From: an uncultured Neomegalonema sp.
Lineage (GTDB): Bacteria > Pseudomonadota > Alphaproteobacteria > Rhodobacterales > Rhodobacteraceae
DNA: 62,931 nt
Direction: 5' to 3'
NCBI GenBank assembly: GCA_937995735.1
Contig: CALKIZ010000092.1
Location: 1-62,931, forward strand
Below are positions 46,494 to 55,716 of the stretch, in pieces; positions within the stretch are counted from its first letter, which is position 1, and each line of letters begins with the position of its first letter. Under the pieces are notes generated by a model, which saw only the letters and a list, made by a program, of their open reading frames with translations, was not told the origin of the DNA and ran no database searches. Both the position numbers and the translations under genes were made by a program.

Positions 46494-46862
46494 GTGAGTC
46501 AAAAGACCATCGTTCGCATTGACCGACTGAAATTGCCGTTATTTATCGGTGTGTTACCTCATGAGCGCGAGGCGGCACAATCGGTCGTCATTTCAATCGA
46601 TATGACCGTCAATATCCCGGATCAGCCTAGCGAGGCAGGACAGGATTACGTCTCATACGCGCCGATAGTTGAGTACCTGCAATCCGTCTCTGACAGCCAG
46701 CGTCATATTGATCTTGTCGAAGAACTCGCGGATGAGATTTTCGCGCAGTTATTTACAGACGCTCGCGTTGAAGCTGTGCGGGTTGAAGTAATTAAACCGG
46801 AGATATTCTCCCAAGCCGCTGGTGTCGGTGTCGTTATTGAGCGTACAAACCCCAATTCATAG
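46494..46862 (+). CDS. folB: Dihydroneopterin aldolase-family protein
   Basis: 122-aa protein of the tunnelling (T-fold) FolB/FolX type: IVRIDRLKLPLFIGVLPHEREAAQSVVISID at the start and VEVIKPEIFSQAAGVGVVIER at the end, where the family has its conserved KP and active-site residues. FolB converts dihydroneopterin to 6-hydroxymethyl-dihydropterin in folate synthesis. GTG start at 46494. No other folate gene is adjacent, so an epimerase or other T-fold role is possible. Confidence 0.78.
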   Translation: MSQKTIVRIDRLKLPLFIGVLPHEREAAQSVVISIDMTVNIPDQPSEAGQDYVSYAPIVEYLQSVSDSQRHIDLVEELADEIFAQLFTDARVEAVRVEVIKPEIFSQAAGVGVVIERTNPNS

Positions 46863-46983
46863 ACGAATCGAGCGTAAAGCCCCTTAAAATGTCGGTTTTT
46901 CGCTGTGATTTGTGTTCTGATGTGTCAGCCTGTTATCGTTGGGACATAACAAATCCAAAAGAACTAAGTTTCAGGGAGAAACA

Positions 46984-48579
46984 ATGACTGATAATCAGAG
47001 ACTCATCGAAAATATTCTGGCTGATAAAAGCACCAGCCGCCGTGACTTTATGGTGGGTGCTACAGCTCTGGGTATGGCTGCGACATCTGCATCGGCCCTA
47101 TGGTCAAGCCGCGCATATGCCGCGAAACCGAAAAAAGGCGGCCATATGAAGGTTGGCCTGAACGATTCGAACACCATCGATTCGCTCGATTCCGCGACTT
47201 ATAACGCGACGTATATGATCGCCGTCAGCCGCGCATTCCGCGACAGCCTCGTTGAAGTTGGCCAAGACAACACGGCGACACCTGCACTGGCCGAAAGCTG
47301 GGAAGCAAGTGACGATGCAACGGAATGGCGCTTTAAGCTGCGCTCCGGTGTTGAATTCTCGAACGGCAAAAGCCTGACGACAGAAGACGTGATCAACTCG
47401 ATCAACACGCACCGCGGGGAAGATTCAAAATCCGGCGCGAAAGGTGTTTTCGAGGCGATTGAAGACGTTTCCGCAGACGGTAAAGACACCGTTGTTGTCA
47501 AGCTGGCTTCCGGCAACGCTAACTTCCCGTTCCTGCTGACGGATTATCACCTGACCATCGTTCCAACGGTTGATGGCAAAGCGGATGTTTTGTCCAAGCA
47601 CGGCACGGGTACATACCTTCTGAAAGACTTCGAGCCGGGTATCCGTACCAGCTTCGAGAAAAACCCGAATGCTTGGCAGGGCGATGAGTTCGGCCATGTC
47701 GATAGTGTTGAGATGGTTGCGATCCTTGACGACACCGCGCGCGTCAACGCACTCGTCACCGGCGAAGTTGATGTGATCAACCGCCCAGCACTGAAAACGA
47801 TCAACCGTCTGAAGCGCAAGTCGGGCATCAACATCATTGATGTTGAATCGAACCTTGCCTTTACCCATCCAATGCGGATGGAAGGCGCGCCATATGACAA
47901 CTACGATTTCCGCATGGCGCTTAAGCTTGCAACCAACCGTGAAGCCTTTGTTGAAAAAGTGCTCTACGGCTACGGTAAAGTCGGTAATGACCAACCGCTT
48001 GGTCCACAATTTGCCAGCTATGACCCTGAGTTGAAAGTTGAGCAGGATCTTGATCGTGCGAAGTTCCACCTCAAGAAATCGGGTCATGCAGACACAGCGA
48101 TCAAATATCGCTTTGCTGACACGGCCTATGGCGGTGCGGGCGATGCGGCCGAACTCTTCCTCGAAGATTGGCAAGCTGCGGGCATCAATGTTGAACTGTC
48201 GCGTGAGCCTAAAGACGGTTACTGGTCAAACGTTTGGAACGTGCAACCGTTCTGTGCGTGTTACTGGGGACCACGCCCTGTTGAAGATATGATCCTCTCG
48301 ATCTGTTACATCGGCGGCGCTCCTTGGAACGATACCAATGTCGACATCGCATCGGTGAACGCGCTCGTAAAAGAGTGCCGTGCCGAGCTGGATGATGCCA
48401 AGCGTAATGAGATGTACCAGACCGTACAGCACATCCTGTCGGATCGCGGGGGCACGATTATCCCTGCATTCGGTAAAGACGTTGCAGCGGTTTCGGACAA
48501 GATCGGTGTCGGACCAGATCTCGGCGGTGGCTGGGAAATGGATGGCGGTCACTTCATCAAGCGCTGGTGGATGGCTTAA
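46984..48579 (+). CDS. Tat-exported family 5 (oligopeptide-type) ABC substrate-binding protein, orphan
   Basis: 531 aa from ATG 46984, with GGGAG well placed. The N-terminus has a twin-arginine signal, STSRRDFMVGATALGMAA, ending near AYA-AKP. The mature protein matches DppA/OppA/SBP_bac_5 proteins: PALAESWEASDDATEWRFKLRSGVEFSNGKSLTTEDV and later the NDQPLGP region. Ligand unknown (peptide, opine or other). No permease or ATPase genes are next to it. A strong hairpin and a terminator follow. Confidence 0.88.
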   Translation: MTDNQRLIENILADKSTSRRDFMVGATALGMAATSASALWSSRAYAAKPKKGGHMKVGLNDSNTIDSLDSATYNATYMIAVSRAFRDSLVEVGQDNTATPALAESWEASDDATEWRFKLRSGVEFSNGKSLTTEDVINSINTHRGEDSKSGAKGVFEAIEDVSADGKDTVVVKLASGNANFPFLLTDYHLTIVPTVDGKADVLSKHGTGTYLLKDFEPGIRTSFEKNPNAWQGDEFGHVDSVEMVAILDDTARVNALVTGEVDVINRPALKTINRLKRKSGINIIDVESNLAFTHPMRMEGAPYDNYDFRMALKLATNREAFVEKVLYGYGKVGNDQPLGPQFASYDPELKVEQDLDRAKFHLKKSGHADTAIKYRFADTAYGGAGDAAELFLEDWQAAGINVELSREPKDGYWSNVWNVQPFCACYWGPRPVEDMILSICYIGGAPWNDTNVDIASVNALVKECRAELDDAKRNEMYQTVQHILSDRGGTIIPAFGKDVAAVSDKIGVGPDLGGGWEMDGGHFIKRWWMA

Positions 48580-48609
48580 AGCACTTTGCGTTTACATTGA
48601 GGCATCAAC

Positions 48610-48648
48610 GGATCGAAAGGCATGTACTCTTGGCATGGCTTTCGATCC
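48610..48648. repeat. Strong hairpin downstream of the Tat-exported binding protein
   Basis: Arms 48610-48624 and 48634-48648 pair over 14 of 15 positions (one G-G mismatch) with a 9-nt loop. No T-run follows directly; a true terminator is ~90 bp further on. It probably protects the 3' end of the binding-protein mRNA. Confidence 0.6.
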
Positions 48649-48740
48649 AGCTTTAACGCAATGTGCTCGGAGTCTTTTTGAGACATGTCTTTCGGGTTTC
48701 AGGCCAAATTGAGCTTGGAACCTGATACATTTAGCAAAGA

Positions 48741-48770
48741 ACCGCCGGGAGAAATCCTGGCGGTTTTTTT
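48741..48770 (+). terminator. Rho-independent terminator
   Basis: Stem accgccggga/tcctggcggt with a short AAA loop region and seven T, on the plus strand. It ends the transcript of the Tat-exported binding protein. Confidence 0.85.
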
Positions 48771-48805
48771 ATGATTATGCGTTCAGTCGGAAAACCAACG
48801 CCGCA

Positions 48806-48836
48806 AACAAAAAGCCCCGCCATTTCTGGCAGGGCT
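48806..48836 (-). terminator. Terminator for the lipoprotein gene
   Basis: On the minus strand the stem agccctgcc/ggcggggct (one mismatch) is followed by TTTTTGTTTG. It lies 64 bp past the lipoprotein stop. Confidence 0.75.
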
Positions 48837-48900
48837 AGGAGACGAAAATCCAATTCCGGCATTCAATGGCGGGCGCTCACCTGCCACCGTGCGTACGCTA

Positions 48901-49326
48901 TTAACCGCGGAAGTTTAGATAGGTGTCGAGCGTGTAGCCCGTGCCGTCTGCCGCGATTTGGCAGAAGCCAGCGCCGGACGCTTGGATAACGGTGTGACCG
49001 TCAGCCGTACATGCTTCAGCAGCGGCAGCCGTGTTACCCGACCCTGATGCGACGCCGGTTCCTGCTGCTCCGACAGGTGTTGCACCCGGACCGGACCCTG
49101 CAGGGGCGACGGGAGGCGGCGCGTAAGTGATTTTAACTTCTTCACCCGGCTTCAAAGTCGAAGTCGCGGCATTCGCAGCACCTGCGGCAGCATTGACAGC
49201 ACCCGAAGCAGCAGATCCAGCAGCCGACGCTGCGGAAGAAGCGGCATTAGTAACGCCGTTCACTGCGGAGCAGCCGGCCAAACCGAAGACAGCAACCGTT
49301 ACGGATGCAAAAAATACGTTTTTCAT
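48901..49326 (-). CDS. Small Ala/Gly-rich lipoprotein of unknown function
   Basis: 141 aa with a lipoprotein signal ending FGLAGC, so it should be lipid-anchored. Residues 20-60 are alanine-rich and repetitive (AASSAASAAGSAASGAVNAA), followed by a proline/glycine linker. The short C-terminal domain has two cysteines (EACTADGHTVIQASGAGFC) that could form a disulfide. A good ribosome-binding site (AGGAGG) precedes the ATG. No family recognised. Confidence 0.78.
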   Translation of the reverse strand: MKNVFFASVTVAVFGLAGCSAVNGVTNAASSAASAAGSAASGAVNAAAGAANAATSTLKPGEEVKITYAPPPVAPAGSGPGATPVGAAGTGVASGSGNTAAAAEACTADGHTVIQASGAGFCQIAADGTGYTLDTYLNFRG

Positions 49327-49638
49327 GTGAGTTCCTCCTGAATTTCAGAGTTCCCATCGCGGCCAAGCGAATGGTCTCAGTTCCACAACAATGCCGAAAA
49401 CCGCTAAGGGTCAATATTCTATGTGAGTGATGTTGACTTAAAGATGCCAAACGCCCACACATGAAGCCATTTCGTCACATTTTTGCCCAAAAATTGATAA
49501 GTACGCGCTCATTCCGATGATTGGCGGCTTGAAAGTTGGAGGTGCTGCTTTGGTGTACGGATGTTATCTCCACGGCTATTTCAATTTTTCGTCCTGCTTC
49601 CTATCTGTTACAAGAGTTACAGTCAGGGGGGACTTCAG

Positions 49639-50028
49639 GTGAATATCGGCGAAGCGGCAAAGCGTGTAGGCCTTCCGGTGAAAACTGTACGCTATTACGC
49701 GGAGATCGGTCTGGTCAGCCCGAACGGCAGAAATTCGAGCGGGTATCGCGAATATGATGAAGCATCGGTTCGGAAACTTAGGTTCGTCGCCCGATCACGG
49801 GCTTTTGGCTTCGGAATTCCGGCGTGCCGGGAGCTTCTGTCCCTGTACGAAGACCGCTCCCGCGAAAGTGCCGACGTAAAGCGCATCGCCTCAGAGCGCA
49901 TCGCCGAACTCGATGAAAAATTGCGGGATATGCAGCTTTTACGCGATGAACTGGCTCATCTTGCCGAAAGTTGTGCGGGAAATTCGCGGCCCGATTGCCC
50001 GATTATTGACGGGCTGGCCAACGCATAA
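49639..50028 (+). CDS. MerR-family regulator, CueR/HmrR-like
   Basis: 129 aa from GTG 49639, with GGGGG upstream; the longer frame from 49561 adds non-homologous residues. The N-terminal MerR helix-turn-helix is NIGEAAKRVGLPVKTVRYYAEIGLV. The dimerisation helix ends in a metal loop with C-x7-C (CAGNSRPDC) followed by PIIDGL, as in copper/silver-sensing CueR and HmrR. It likely activates copper efflux genes, but none is in the window. The 312-bp region upstream holds the lipoprotein leader and no other gene that I see. Confidence 0.85.
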   Translation: MNIGEAAKRVGLPVKTVRYYAEIGLVSPNGRNSSGYREYDEASVRKLRFVARSRAFGFGIPACRELLSLYEDRSRESADVKRIASERIAELDEKLRDMQLLRDELAHLAESCAGNSRPDCPIIDGLANA

Positions 50029-50109
50029 TGAAAACTCTTGAGAGACTGACCTCGACGTAACGCTCGCCCGTAGCCATATAAGATGCGAAACAATGAAAGG
50101 AGCGCGCTC

Positions 50110-50757
50110 ATGTTTGGGCTTTTCAAATCCTCCACTGTACCCGCTGCGGAAAATGCACTGCCGGGACGCCCGGACCCGATCCCGACGGCAAAGACCCATA
50201 CAATCCTCGGCACGCCCCTAAAGCCGCCTTTCCCAGAAGGTATTGAGATAATCTTTTTTGGCTTCGGGTGCTTTTGGGGGGCAGAGCGCAGGTTGTGGGA
50301 GGTCGAAGGCGTCTACGTGACGGCGGTGGGCTATGCGGGTGGATCAACACCAAATCCTACCTACAAAGAAGTATGTTCAGGCAAAACCGGTCACAACGAA
50401 GTCGTCATGGTTGCCTATAACCCTGAAAAAGTGGGCGTAGACGTACTGCTCAAAGTCTTTTGGGAGGCCCATAATCCGACTCAAGGGATGCGTCAGGGCA
50501 ATGATGTCGGTACGCAATATCGTTCCGGTATCTATGTGACGTCAGAGGCGCAGCGCATCGCCGCGATTGCAACCCGCGATGCGGTAGGAGAGCAGCTTTC
50601 GGCAAAAGGATTTCCGGCGATAACGACAGAAATTCTCGATGCCCCGAAATTCTATTATGCGGAAGATTACCATCAGCAATATCTTGATAAGAATCCCAGC
50701 GGATATTGTGGGCTTCGCGGAACCGGCGTGACCTGTCCGATTGGTGTCTCTGCATGA
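50110..50757 (+). CDS. msrA: Peptide methionine sulfoxide reductase A
   Basis: 215 aa from ATG 50110 (AGGAG upstream). Catalytic cysteine is in [10 protein letters not shown]; the substrate pocket [26 protein letters not shown] and the C-terminal resolving cysteines ([12 protein letters not shown]) are present. It reduces methionine-S-sulfoxide in proteins. An N-terminal extension of ~45 residues precedes the core, as in the longer MsrA forms. Overlaps prmA by 4 bp. Confidence 0.93.
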   Translation: MFGLFKSSTVPAAENALPGRPDPIPTAKTHTILGTPLKPPFPEGIEIIFFGFGCFWGAERRLWEVEGVYVTAVGYAGGSTPNPTYKEVCSGKTGHNEVVMVAYNPEKVGVDVLLKVFWEAHNPTQGMRQGNDVGTQYRSGIYVTSEAQRIAAIATRDAVGEQLSAKGFPAITTEILDAPKFYYAEDYHQQYLDKNPSGYCGLRGTGVTCPIGVSA

Positions 50758-51662
50758 GCGGTGATGCAGGCGAGATCCATACGATCTTTGCAACAGTTGA
50801 CGGCGAAAGCCGCGCTCAGGCGCTCGCAGATGCCATTGAAAAAATGGACCCCGAGCCGTCCGGCATTGGCTGTTTCGAAGTTGATGAAGACAATGATGTT
50901 TGGGAGGTCGCCGGATATTTCGGCTCCAATCCCGCCGGGTTGTCGTTGACCGTTCTGGAGATGGCATTTTCTGAGTCAAAGTTTGTTGTCTCGAAAGTTC
51001 CGCCCGAAGATTGGGTCGCAAAAGTCCGTCGGGAATTAACCCCTGTAAAGGCAGGCCGTTTCACACTGCATGGCGGCCATGATGAAGGTGATGCTCCGCC
51101 CTCGGCCATCCGGCTACAAATCGAAGCAGCGATGGCGTTTGGCACAGGGCATCACGGCACGACGCGCGGCTGTTTAATCGCTATGGATACGCTTGCCAAA
51201 CAAGGGATGTATGCACGGCGTGTTTTAGATTTGGGAACCGGAACCGGCGCATTGGCGATGGGCGCTGCAAAGCTCTGGAAGGCACATTGCGTCGCTACAG
51301 ATATTGATGAGGTTGCTGTGGCGACTGCCCGCGAAAATATTCGCTTTAACGGAACCGCTTCAATGGTTCAGGTCTATGAGGCGGGCCGGGCGACCAGTCC
51401 TGCGGTTCTGCGCGCGGCCCCGTATGATCTTGTTTTTGCGAATATCCTCGCCGCCCCACTCAAACGCCTTGCCCCGCAAATTGCGGCAGTGGTCGAGCCG
51501 GGCAGCGCGATCATCCTTTCCGGTTTGTTGCATCGCCAAGCCCCCGGCGTTGCTCAAGTCTTTGCCGGATGGGGTATGAACGTCAAACAGCGCATTAAGC
51601 TGGGCGAATGGACAACGCTCCGGCTAGAACGAGTGAGTAAGTTGGGCAATCACGACGGATAA
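50754..51662 (+). CDS. prmA: Ribosomal protein L11 methyltransferase
   Basis: 302 aa from ATG 50754, coupled to msrA by ATGA. The SAM-binding domain has [30 protein letters not shown] and [12 protein letters not shown], the PrmA signature. An N-terminal substrate-recognition domain occupies about residues 1-95. It methylates lysines and the N-terminus of ribosomal protein L11. The 3' end overlaps the convergent photolyase-like gene by 13 bp. Confidence 0.92.
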   Translation: MSGDAGEIHTIFATVDGESRAQALADAIEKMDPEPSGIGCFEVDEDNDVWEVAGYFGSNPAGLSLTVLEMAFSESKFVVSKVPPEDWVAKVRRELTPVKAGRFTLHGGHDEGDAPPSAIRLQIEAAMAFGTGHHGTTRGCLIAMDTLAKQGMYARRVLDLGTGTGALAMGAAKLWKAHCVATDIDEVAVATARENIRFNGTASMVQVYEAGRATSPAVLRAAPYDLVFANILAAPLKRLAPQIAAVVEPGSAIILSGLLHRQAPGVAQVFAGWGMNVKQRIKLGEWTTLRLERVSKLGNHDG

Positions 51663-52864
51663 AGATCTTCGATCAAGCGCGGGATTTGCTTTTTCACTTT
51701 GAAAAATCCGGCGCTTGCCAGCGGCCATACCGCATCATCCCAATCGCAGTGTATTTCAGCCAGCGTAATGCCTGCGTTATCCAAGGATGGGACCGCTTGA
51801 TCCAGCCAATCGCGGGTCGGACCAAGGGGCACATAAGACGTCACGATCTGAGTGGCCCCGGCCTCTTGCGCCCACTCGGTCAGCCTGCGCGGATCGCTCG
51901 GGTCAAGCATTGTCGCGGAGGGTGCGCCAAGCCTCTGTGCCCGCACAGCTGCATCAGCAAGCGATGCAGCATCAAATTCATGCACGGCCTTCGCTGCATG
52001 GGGCGGCGATAGGCGCAACGTCGCAGCGGCAACCATGTTGCCAAGGGACGGAACCAGCGTTTCAGACATGCAATCTTCAACGGTAATCAAAAAGGCTGTT
52101 TTCCGGGATGGATCAAACAGTGTCACTTTGCGAACGGCTTGAGCCAAGCCGGGATCAAACGCCTCCGTCAGAGGCTCGGGGTCTTCCGCCAGTTCTGACG
52201 CGCTGGGCGTAAACCGTCCGTTTGTAAATTTCGCGATGTTCCAAGATTGCGCGACGTAATTCTTGCCGCGCGTATGCAGCCCCGCGACCCACCGCCAGCT
52301 CAATGTATTAGACGCCGGATCACCATCGAGCAGGTGACGCATAAAGAAATCAGCACCAAGCTCCCACGGCAGTTTTAGAGTGAATATCCAGATTGACGCG
52401 AACCACATGCGCGCGTGATTGTGCAGGTAATGCGTCTCGACCAACTCGCGCGCCCACGCATCAAAACACGCGAGCCCCGTGGAGCCTGTCTCCGCCTCTC
52501 GTAACAGCCGGTCATCCGCGTTACGAAGTTTAACGGCCTCCAATTGGCTTTTGTATTGAGACCAAACGGTCGGACGACGCTCTAACCAGCCTTTGAAATA
52601 CGTGCGCCAAAAAACCTCTTGCACGAACTTTTCCGACCCTTCGTACCCGTGAGTGCAAAGCGCCGCCGCCACCGTTTCATGTTCGGTAAGCAACCGCCGG
52701 CGCAGATAAGGCGACAGAATGGACGTGTTTGTTCGCTCGCCCGGTCCCAAATCCGTATTTCGCATCGCCGCGTAATGCCGTCCCATCGAAGGAGAAAAAG
52801 CATCGAGTTGCATAAGGGCGGCACTTCGGGAGGGCGTCCATGGTGTCAGGTGAGAATCAATCAT
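51650..52864 (-). CDS. Photolyase/cryptochrome-like FAD protein with permuted domain order
   Basis: 404 aa. The N-terminal ~245 residues are a photolyase FAD-binding helical domain: VFWRTYFKGWLERRP, HYLHNHARMWFASIWIFTLKLPWELGADFF, and TLSWRWVAGLHTRGKNYVAQSWNIAKFTNGRF. The usual N-terminal alpha/beta antenna domain is not in front. Instead the last ~140 residues resemble it (SLADAAVRAQRLGAP, AGATQIVTSYVPLGPTRDWLDQAVPSLDNAGI, and a closing WPLASAGFFKVKKQIP). The product would be a circularly permuted photolyase relative. It may repair DNA or sense light; no activity can be assigned. Confidence 0.8.
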   Translation of the reverse strand: MIDSHLTPWTPSRSAALMQLDAFSPSMGRHYAAMRNTDLGPGERTNTSILSPYLRRRLLTEHETVAAALCTHGYEGSEKFVQEVFWRTYFKGWLERRPTVWSQYKSQLEAVKLRNADDRLLREAETGSTGLACFDAWARELVETHYLHNHARMWFASIWIFTLKLPWELGADFFMRHLLDGDPASNTLSWRWVAGLHTRGKNYVAQSWNIAKFTNGRFTPSASELAEDPEPLTEAFDPGLAQAVRKVTLFDPSRKTAFLITVEDCMSETLVPSLGNMVAAATLRLSPPHAAKAVHEFDAASLADAAVRAQRLGAPSATMLDPSDPRRLTEWAQEAGATQIVTSYVPLGPTRDWLDQAVPSLDNAGITLAEIHCDWDDAVWPLASAGFFKVKKQIPRLIEDLYPS

Positions 52865-53009
52865 TTCTCGGACTTAGTTTTCTTTAAGGCCACGGCCACA
52901 ATCTGATCCCCGTAATTGTTTCCGACGTTTCCTCGATCACAACAGAGATAATAGATTAACGGCCCGTTTTTCGCAGTGCTTTTGATTAAATTATCAGGAG
53001 TGCTCACGA

Positions 53010-53507
53010 ATGAAGCGTTTGATAGCAGCGGCTAGTCTATTCTGTCTCGTGTCGGGAACGGCAGGGGCGGCAACGCCCGTCATAGAGCGCGAAACCTATC
53101 TTAGCTTAAATCTGACTGCGGCTGTCGACAGCAATTGTAACGGTGAGCTTGCCGACGAAACGCTAGAAAATGCCAGCTTTGACACTGAAAAACTGCTGGC
53201 ACCCGGTCAATGCTTGATTTACCGGACCGATTACAGCAATGATGGTGACTTCGCGATCCGCAAGGTTGAAGTGCGCACCCCTGTTCCTGATTTTATGGTT
53301 TATCAGCCAGGTTCTGCCACTCATATCGAGACGCCGCCGGGTCTGTGGCCTGACAAACCAAAACCACCCGAAAATGGTCGTGGCGGTGATCTGGTTTGGC
53401 CTTTCAAGGGTGGCCTTGCCCCCGGCGAGGCGGGAAGAGTTGAATTTACGGTGAAACTTGACCCGTTTACTGGCAAGGTCGATTTCTACCGCGACGCGGC
53501 AGAGTGA
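53010..53507 (+). CDS. Secreted single-domain protein related to the 1017-aa secreted protein
   Basis: 165 aa, signal peptide ending GAAT, AGGAG before the ATG. The mature domain runs through DSNCNGELADETLENASFD, APGQCLIYRTDYSNDGDFAIRKVEVRTPVP and a closing LVWPFKGGLAPGEAGRVEFTVKLD. It aligns with the C-terminal domain of the protein at 56982-60035 (DTDCDGDLNDERIQDALFE, SPGDCVNFRIAF, LVWTFEGLFEPGSEGEVSYAVRLKD). It looks like a DUF11-type immunoglobulin-like surface domain with one disulfide. Function unknown. Confidence 0.8.
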   Translation: MKRLIAAASLFCLVSGTAGAATPVIERETYLSLNLTAAVDSNCNGELADETLENASFDTEKLLAPGQCLIYRTDYSNDGDFAIRKVEVRTPVPDFMVYQPGSATHIETPPGLWPDKPKPPENGRGGDLVWPFKGGLAPGEAGRVEFTVKLDPFTGKVDFYRDAAE

Positions 53508-53544
53508 ATTGTCAGAAGATATTCACTGAAATTTTAGCGCAGGA

Positions 53545-54231
53545 TCAAAACATGTGTCCAAACAACGTTTGATGCCTCTGGTAATTTTCTTCGGATAAGA
53601 GCATGGCGGCAAGCGTTGATGCGGCTTCGATGACCGTGTGTTTTGTCCGTTCGATGAGGATCGTGTGGCGCTGATCACTATGACAGTTTCCGGCCTTCAC
53701 ATCCCGCTCAATCGTTCGGAATGAGGCGATAAAATCATCGCGAATTTCGCCAATAACATTGTTGCAACCGTTGACGTATTCTTTCGGGTATCCGCGTGGA
53801 TGAGCAACAAGATTAAGGGTTCCGGCTCCGGCCATGTCCTTGGGCAGCATCATCGTATTCCATGCTTCGACAGGATAAAGGTCGCAGATTTCCAGTAAGA
53901 AAGCGGCGTGGTCTCTTTGCCACAACTCCCAAGGTAATATTGCAAATGGGATCACCTTCACACCCGCAAGCGGATCTGTGTTGTAATATTCAAAGAAAGC
54001 GGCTTGTTCTGCAAATTTCTTATTAAAATTGCGTTCGGACCGGGTTTCGTCAGCGATGATATTATTGACCCCATCGGGCGATAATCCGAGCGCGCGAAGC
54101 TGTTCCCCAAGCCGGCCATCCCACATACTGTTTGGGATTATCCGCCGAACACCGTCAGCATCACATGCAGGGTAGATTGAGAATCCGGTCTGACGTGTCC
54201 GGGATGATCCTTGTTGTCGTTTCTCAAACAT
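53545..54231 (-). CDS. Unrecognised 228-aa protein
   Basis: No family recognised. No signal peptide. The sequence is mixed alpha/beta with several His/Cys/Trp positions (ILPWELWQRDHAAFLLEICDLYPVEAWN, GCNNVIGEIRDDFIASFRTIERDVKAGNCHSDQRHTIL). It might be an enzyme, but no motif supports a call. Its ribosome-binding site (GGGG, 8 bp from the ATG) lies inside a strong hairpin in the leader. It is convergent with the preceding small secreted protein gene. Confidence 0.6.
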   Translation of the reverse strand: MFEKRQQGSSRTRQTGFSIYPACDADGVRRIIPNSMWDGRLGEQLRALGLSPDGVNNIIADETRSERNFNKKFAEQAAFFEYYNTDPLAGVKVIPFAILPWELWQRDHAAFLLEICDLYPVEAWNTMMLPKDMAGAGTLNLVAHPRGYPKEYVNGCNNVIGEIRDDFIASFRTIERDVKAGNCHSDQRHTILIERTKHTVIEAASTLAAMLLSEENYQRHQTLFGHMF

Positions 54232-54236
54232 GCTTC

Positions 54237-54283
54237 AAACCCCGCCACAGCCTTCGGTATCGAATTCTAAAGCTGTGGGGTTT
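54237..54283 (-). promoter_or_regulatory. Leader hairpin covering the ribosome-binding site of the 228-aa gene
   Basis: Arms 54237-54251 and 54272-54283 form 12 pairs with a 3-nt bulge and a 20-nt loop. The hairpin ends 5 bp before the start codon at 54231, and its arm contains the GGGG that would bind the ribosome. This may limit translation until the structure opens. The rest of the 322-bp gap to hisB holds no gene that I can see, only the hisB promoter region. Confidence 0.5.
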
Positions 54284-54553
54284 CGGAACCGCTAATTTAC
54301 GAAAAATACTTAGTAATTCGTGACTTGAGATGGTGCCATACGGTTGATGTACTTTTTTCTACATCTTTGGGGATGCGATGCGCTCCTGAGTGAGTATGCC
54401 GGTGTTTAACTTGTATAAAGTTTCATAACCTAAACCTTACGAATTACGTGCGGGCAAAGTGACCTTCTAAAATTCTATGAAACCCTTGCGTAAATGAACG
54501 CCATTCAAATTGGCGCTGAAATATCTTAAACGTGTGTACGAAGGGATGTGTAT

Positions 54554-55147
54554 ATGCGTAGAGCAACGATCGAACGAAACACTTCGGAAACCAAGGTCAG
54601 CGTCGAGGTTTCCCTTGATGGTACTGGATTATACGACATCCAAACGGGTGTGGGCTTTTTTGATCATATGTTAGAGCAACTTGCCCGGCACTCACTCATT
54701 GATATGAAAGTGCGTGCAGAAGGCGACCTGCATATTGACGATCACCACACTGTCGAAGATGTGGGGATCGCGCTGGGCCTCGCCTTGGTGAAGGCACTTG
54801 GGGATTACAAAGGTATCCGGCGTTACGCTTCCTGTTTGCTTCCGATGGATGAAGCATTGATGCGCGCTGCACTTGACCTCTCGCGGCGGCCTTTCCTTGT
54901 TTGGAAAGTTGATTTCGACGCTCAAAAGATCGGCACATTCGATACCGAGTTGGTTCGCGAGTTTTTTCAAGCCTTCGCAATGAATGGTGGTATAACGCTC
55001 CATGTAGAGAAGCTCGATGGGGTAAACGCACATCACATTGCGGAGAGCGTGTTTAAAGCGGTTGCCCGGTCATTGCGTGAGGCCATAGAGATCGACCCGC
55101 GTAAAGCGGATTCAGTGCCGAGTACAAAAGGCGTTTTAGGATCATGA
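54554..55147 (+). CDS. hisB: Imidazoleglycerol-phosphate dehydratase
   Basis: 197 aa from ATG 54554 (AGGG upstream; GTG 54548 is an alternative). It catalyses the sixth step of histidine synthesis. Metal-binding motifs are DDHHTVED and AHHIAES, with the substrate region [16 protein letters not shown] and the glutamate region [14 protein letters not shown]. It is the single-domain form without a phosphatase. Other his genes are not in the window. It overlaps the next gene by 4 bp. Confidence 0.95.
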   Translation: MRRATIERNTSETKVSVEVSLDGTGLYDIQTGVGFFDHMLEQLARHSLIDMKVRAEGDLHIDDHHTVEDVGIALGLALVKALGDYKGIRRYASCLLPMDEALMRAALDLSRRPFLVWKVDFDAQKIGTFDTELVREFFQAFAMNGGITLHVEKLDGVNAHHIAESVFKAVARSLREAIEIDPRKADSVPSTKGVLGS

Positions 55148-55665
55148 ACTCTGAAGGCTCAATCATCTACTATCGGACGCCGAGAGCCACGCATTTTTTC
55201 AAAATAATGGCGTTTGGGTTTTTTCTACTCGGTGGTTGGTTGGTGCTTGGAGACTTGGATGCGGAAAGACCGCTTATCTTTCGTATTGCCGGTTTGATCA
55301 GTTTTTTTTGCTTTGGAATTTGCGCTTGGATCAGCGGGCGCAGGCTAAAACGGCGTTTCCGGGTTTATGGAATTAATCACGACGGATTCTCGCTTGCCGG
55401 AGCAGATGGCGAATGGTCATTGTCGGTTGATTGGAAAGAAGTTCAGGGCGTCGGTCTCTCTGACTTTGGTTATGGTAATGTTCTAACCTTTGCTTTTCGC
55501 GATCCCGAAAAGGTAAAGGCCCGCATGACTGAAAAGCAACGGAAGAGGGCGGACGACAATGAAGCCGTCGGCATCCCCATATTAACCATTCCCCAAAACG
55601 AGTTTGATATTAATATCGAAGAAATACGCAATGTAAGCACGCGGTTCTTCTTTGGAGCGGGCTGA
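55144..55665 (+). CDS. Unrecognised membrane protein with two N-terminal spans
   Basis: 173 aa. Two membrane segments near residues 20-37 and 47-64 ([30 protein letters not shown]) are followed by a soluble ~100-residue domain with [24 protein letters not shown], a PH-like pattern. No known family name. Its ATG overlaps the hisB stop, so it is co-translated; such an unknown is sometimes found behind hisB in alphaproteobacteria. Confidence 0.75.
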   Translation: MNSEGSIIYYRTPRATHFFKIMAFGFFLLGGWLVLGDLDAERPLIFRIAGLISFFCFGICAWISGRRLKRRFRVYGINHDGFSLAGADGEWSLSVDWKEVQGVGLSDFGYGNVLTFAFRDPEKVKARMTEKQRKRADDNEAVGIPILTIPQNEFDINIEEIRNVSTRFFFGAG

Positions 55666-55716
55666 CGCGCAATAGCATTGCGATGCATCCAAATTATGGA
55701 CTGCCACTACCTGATT

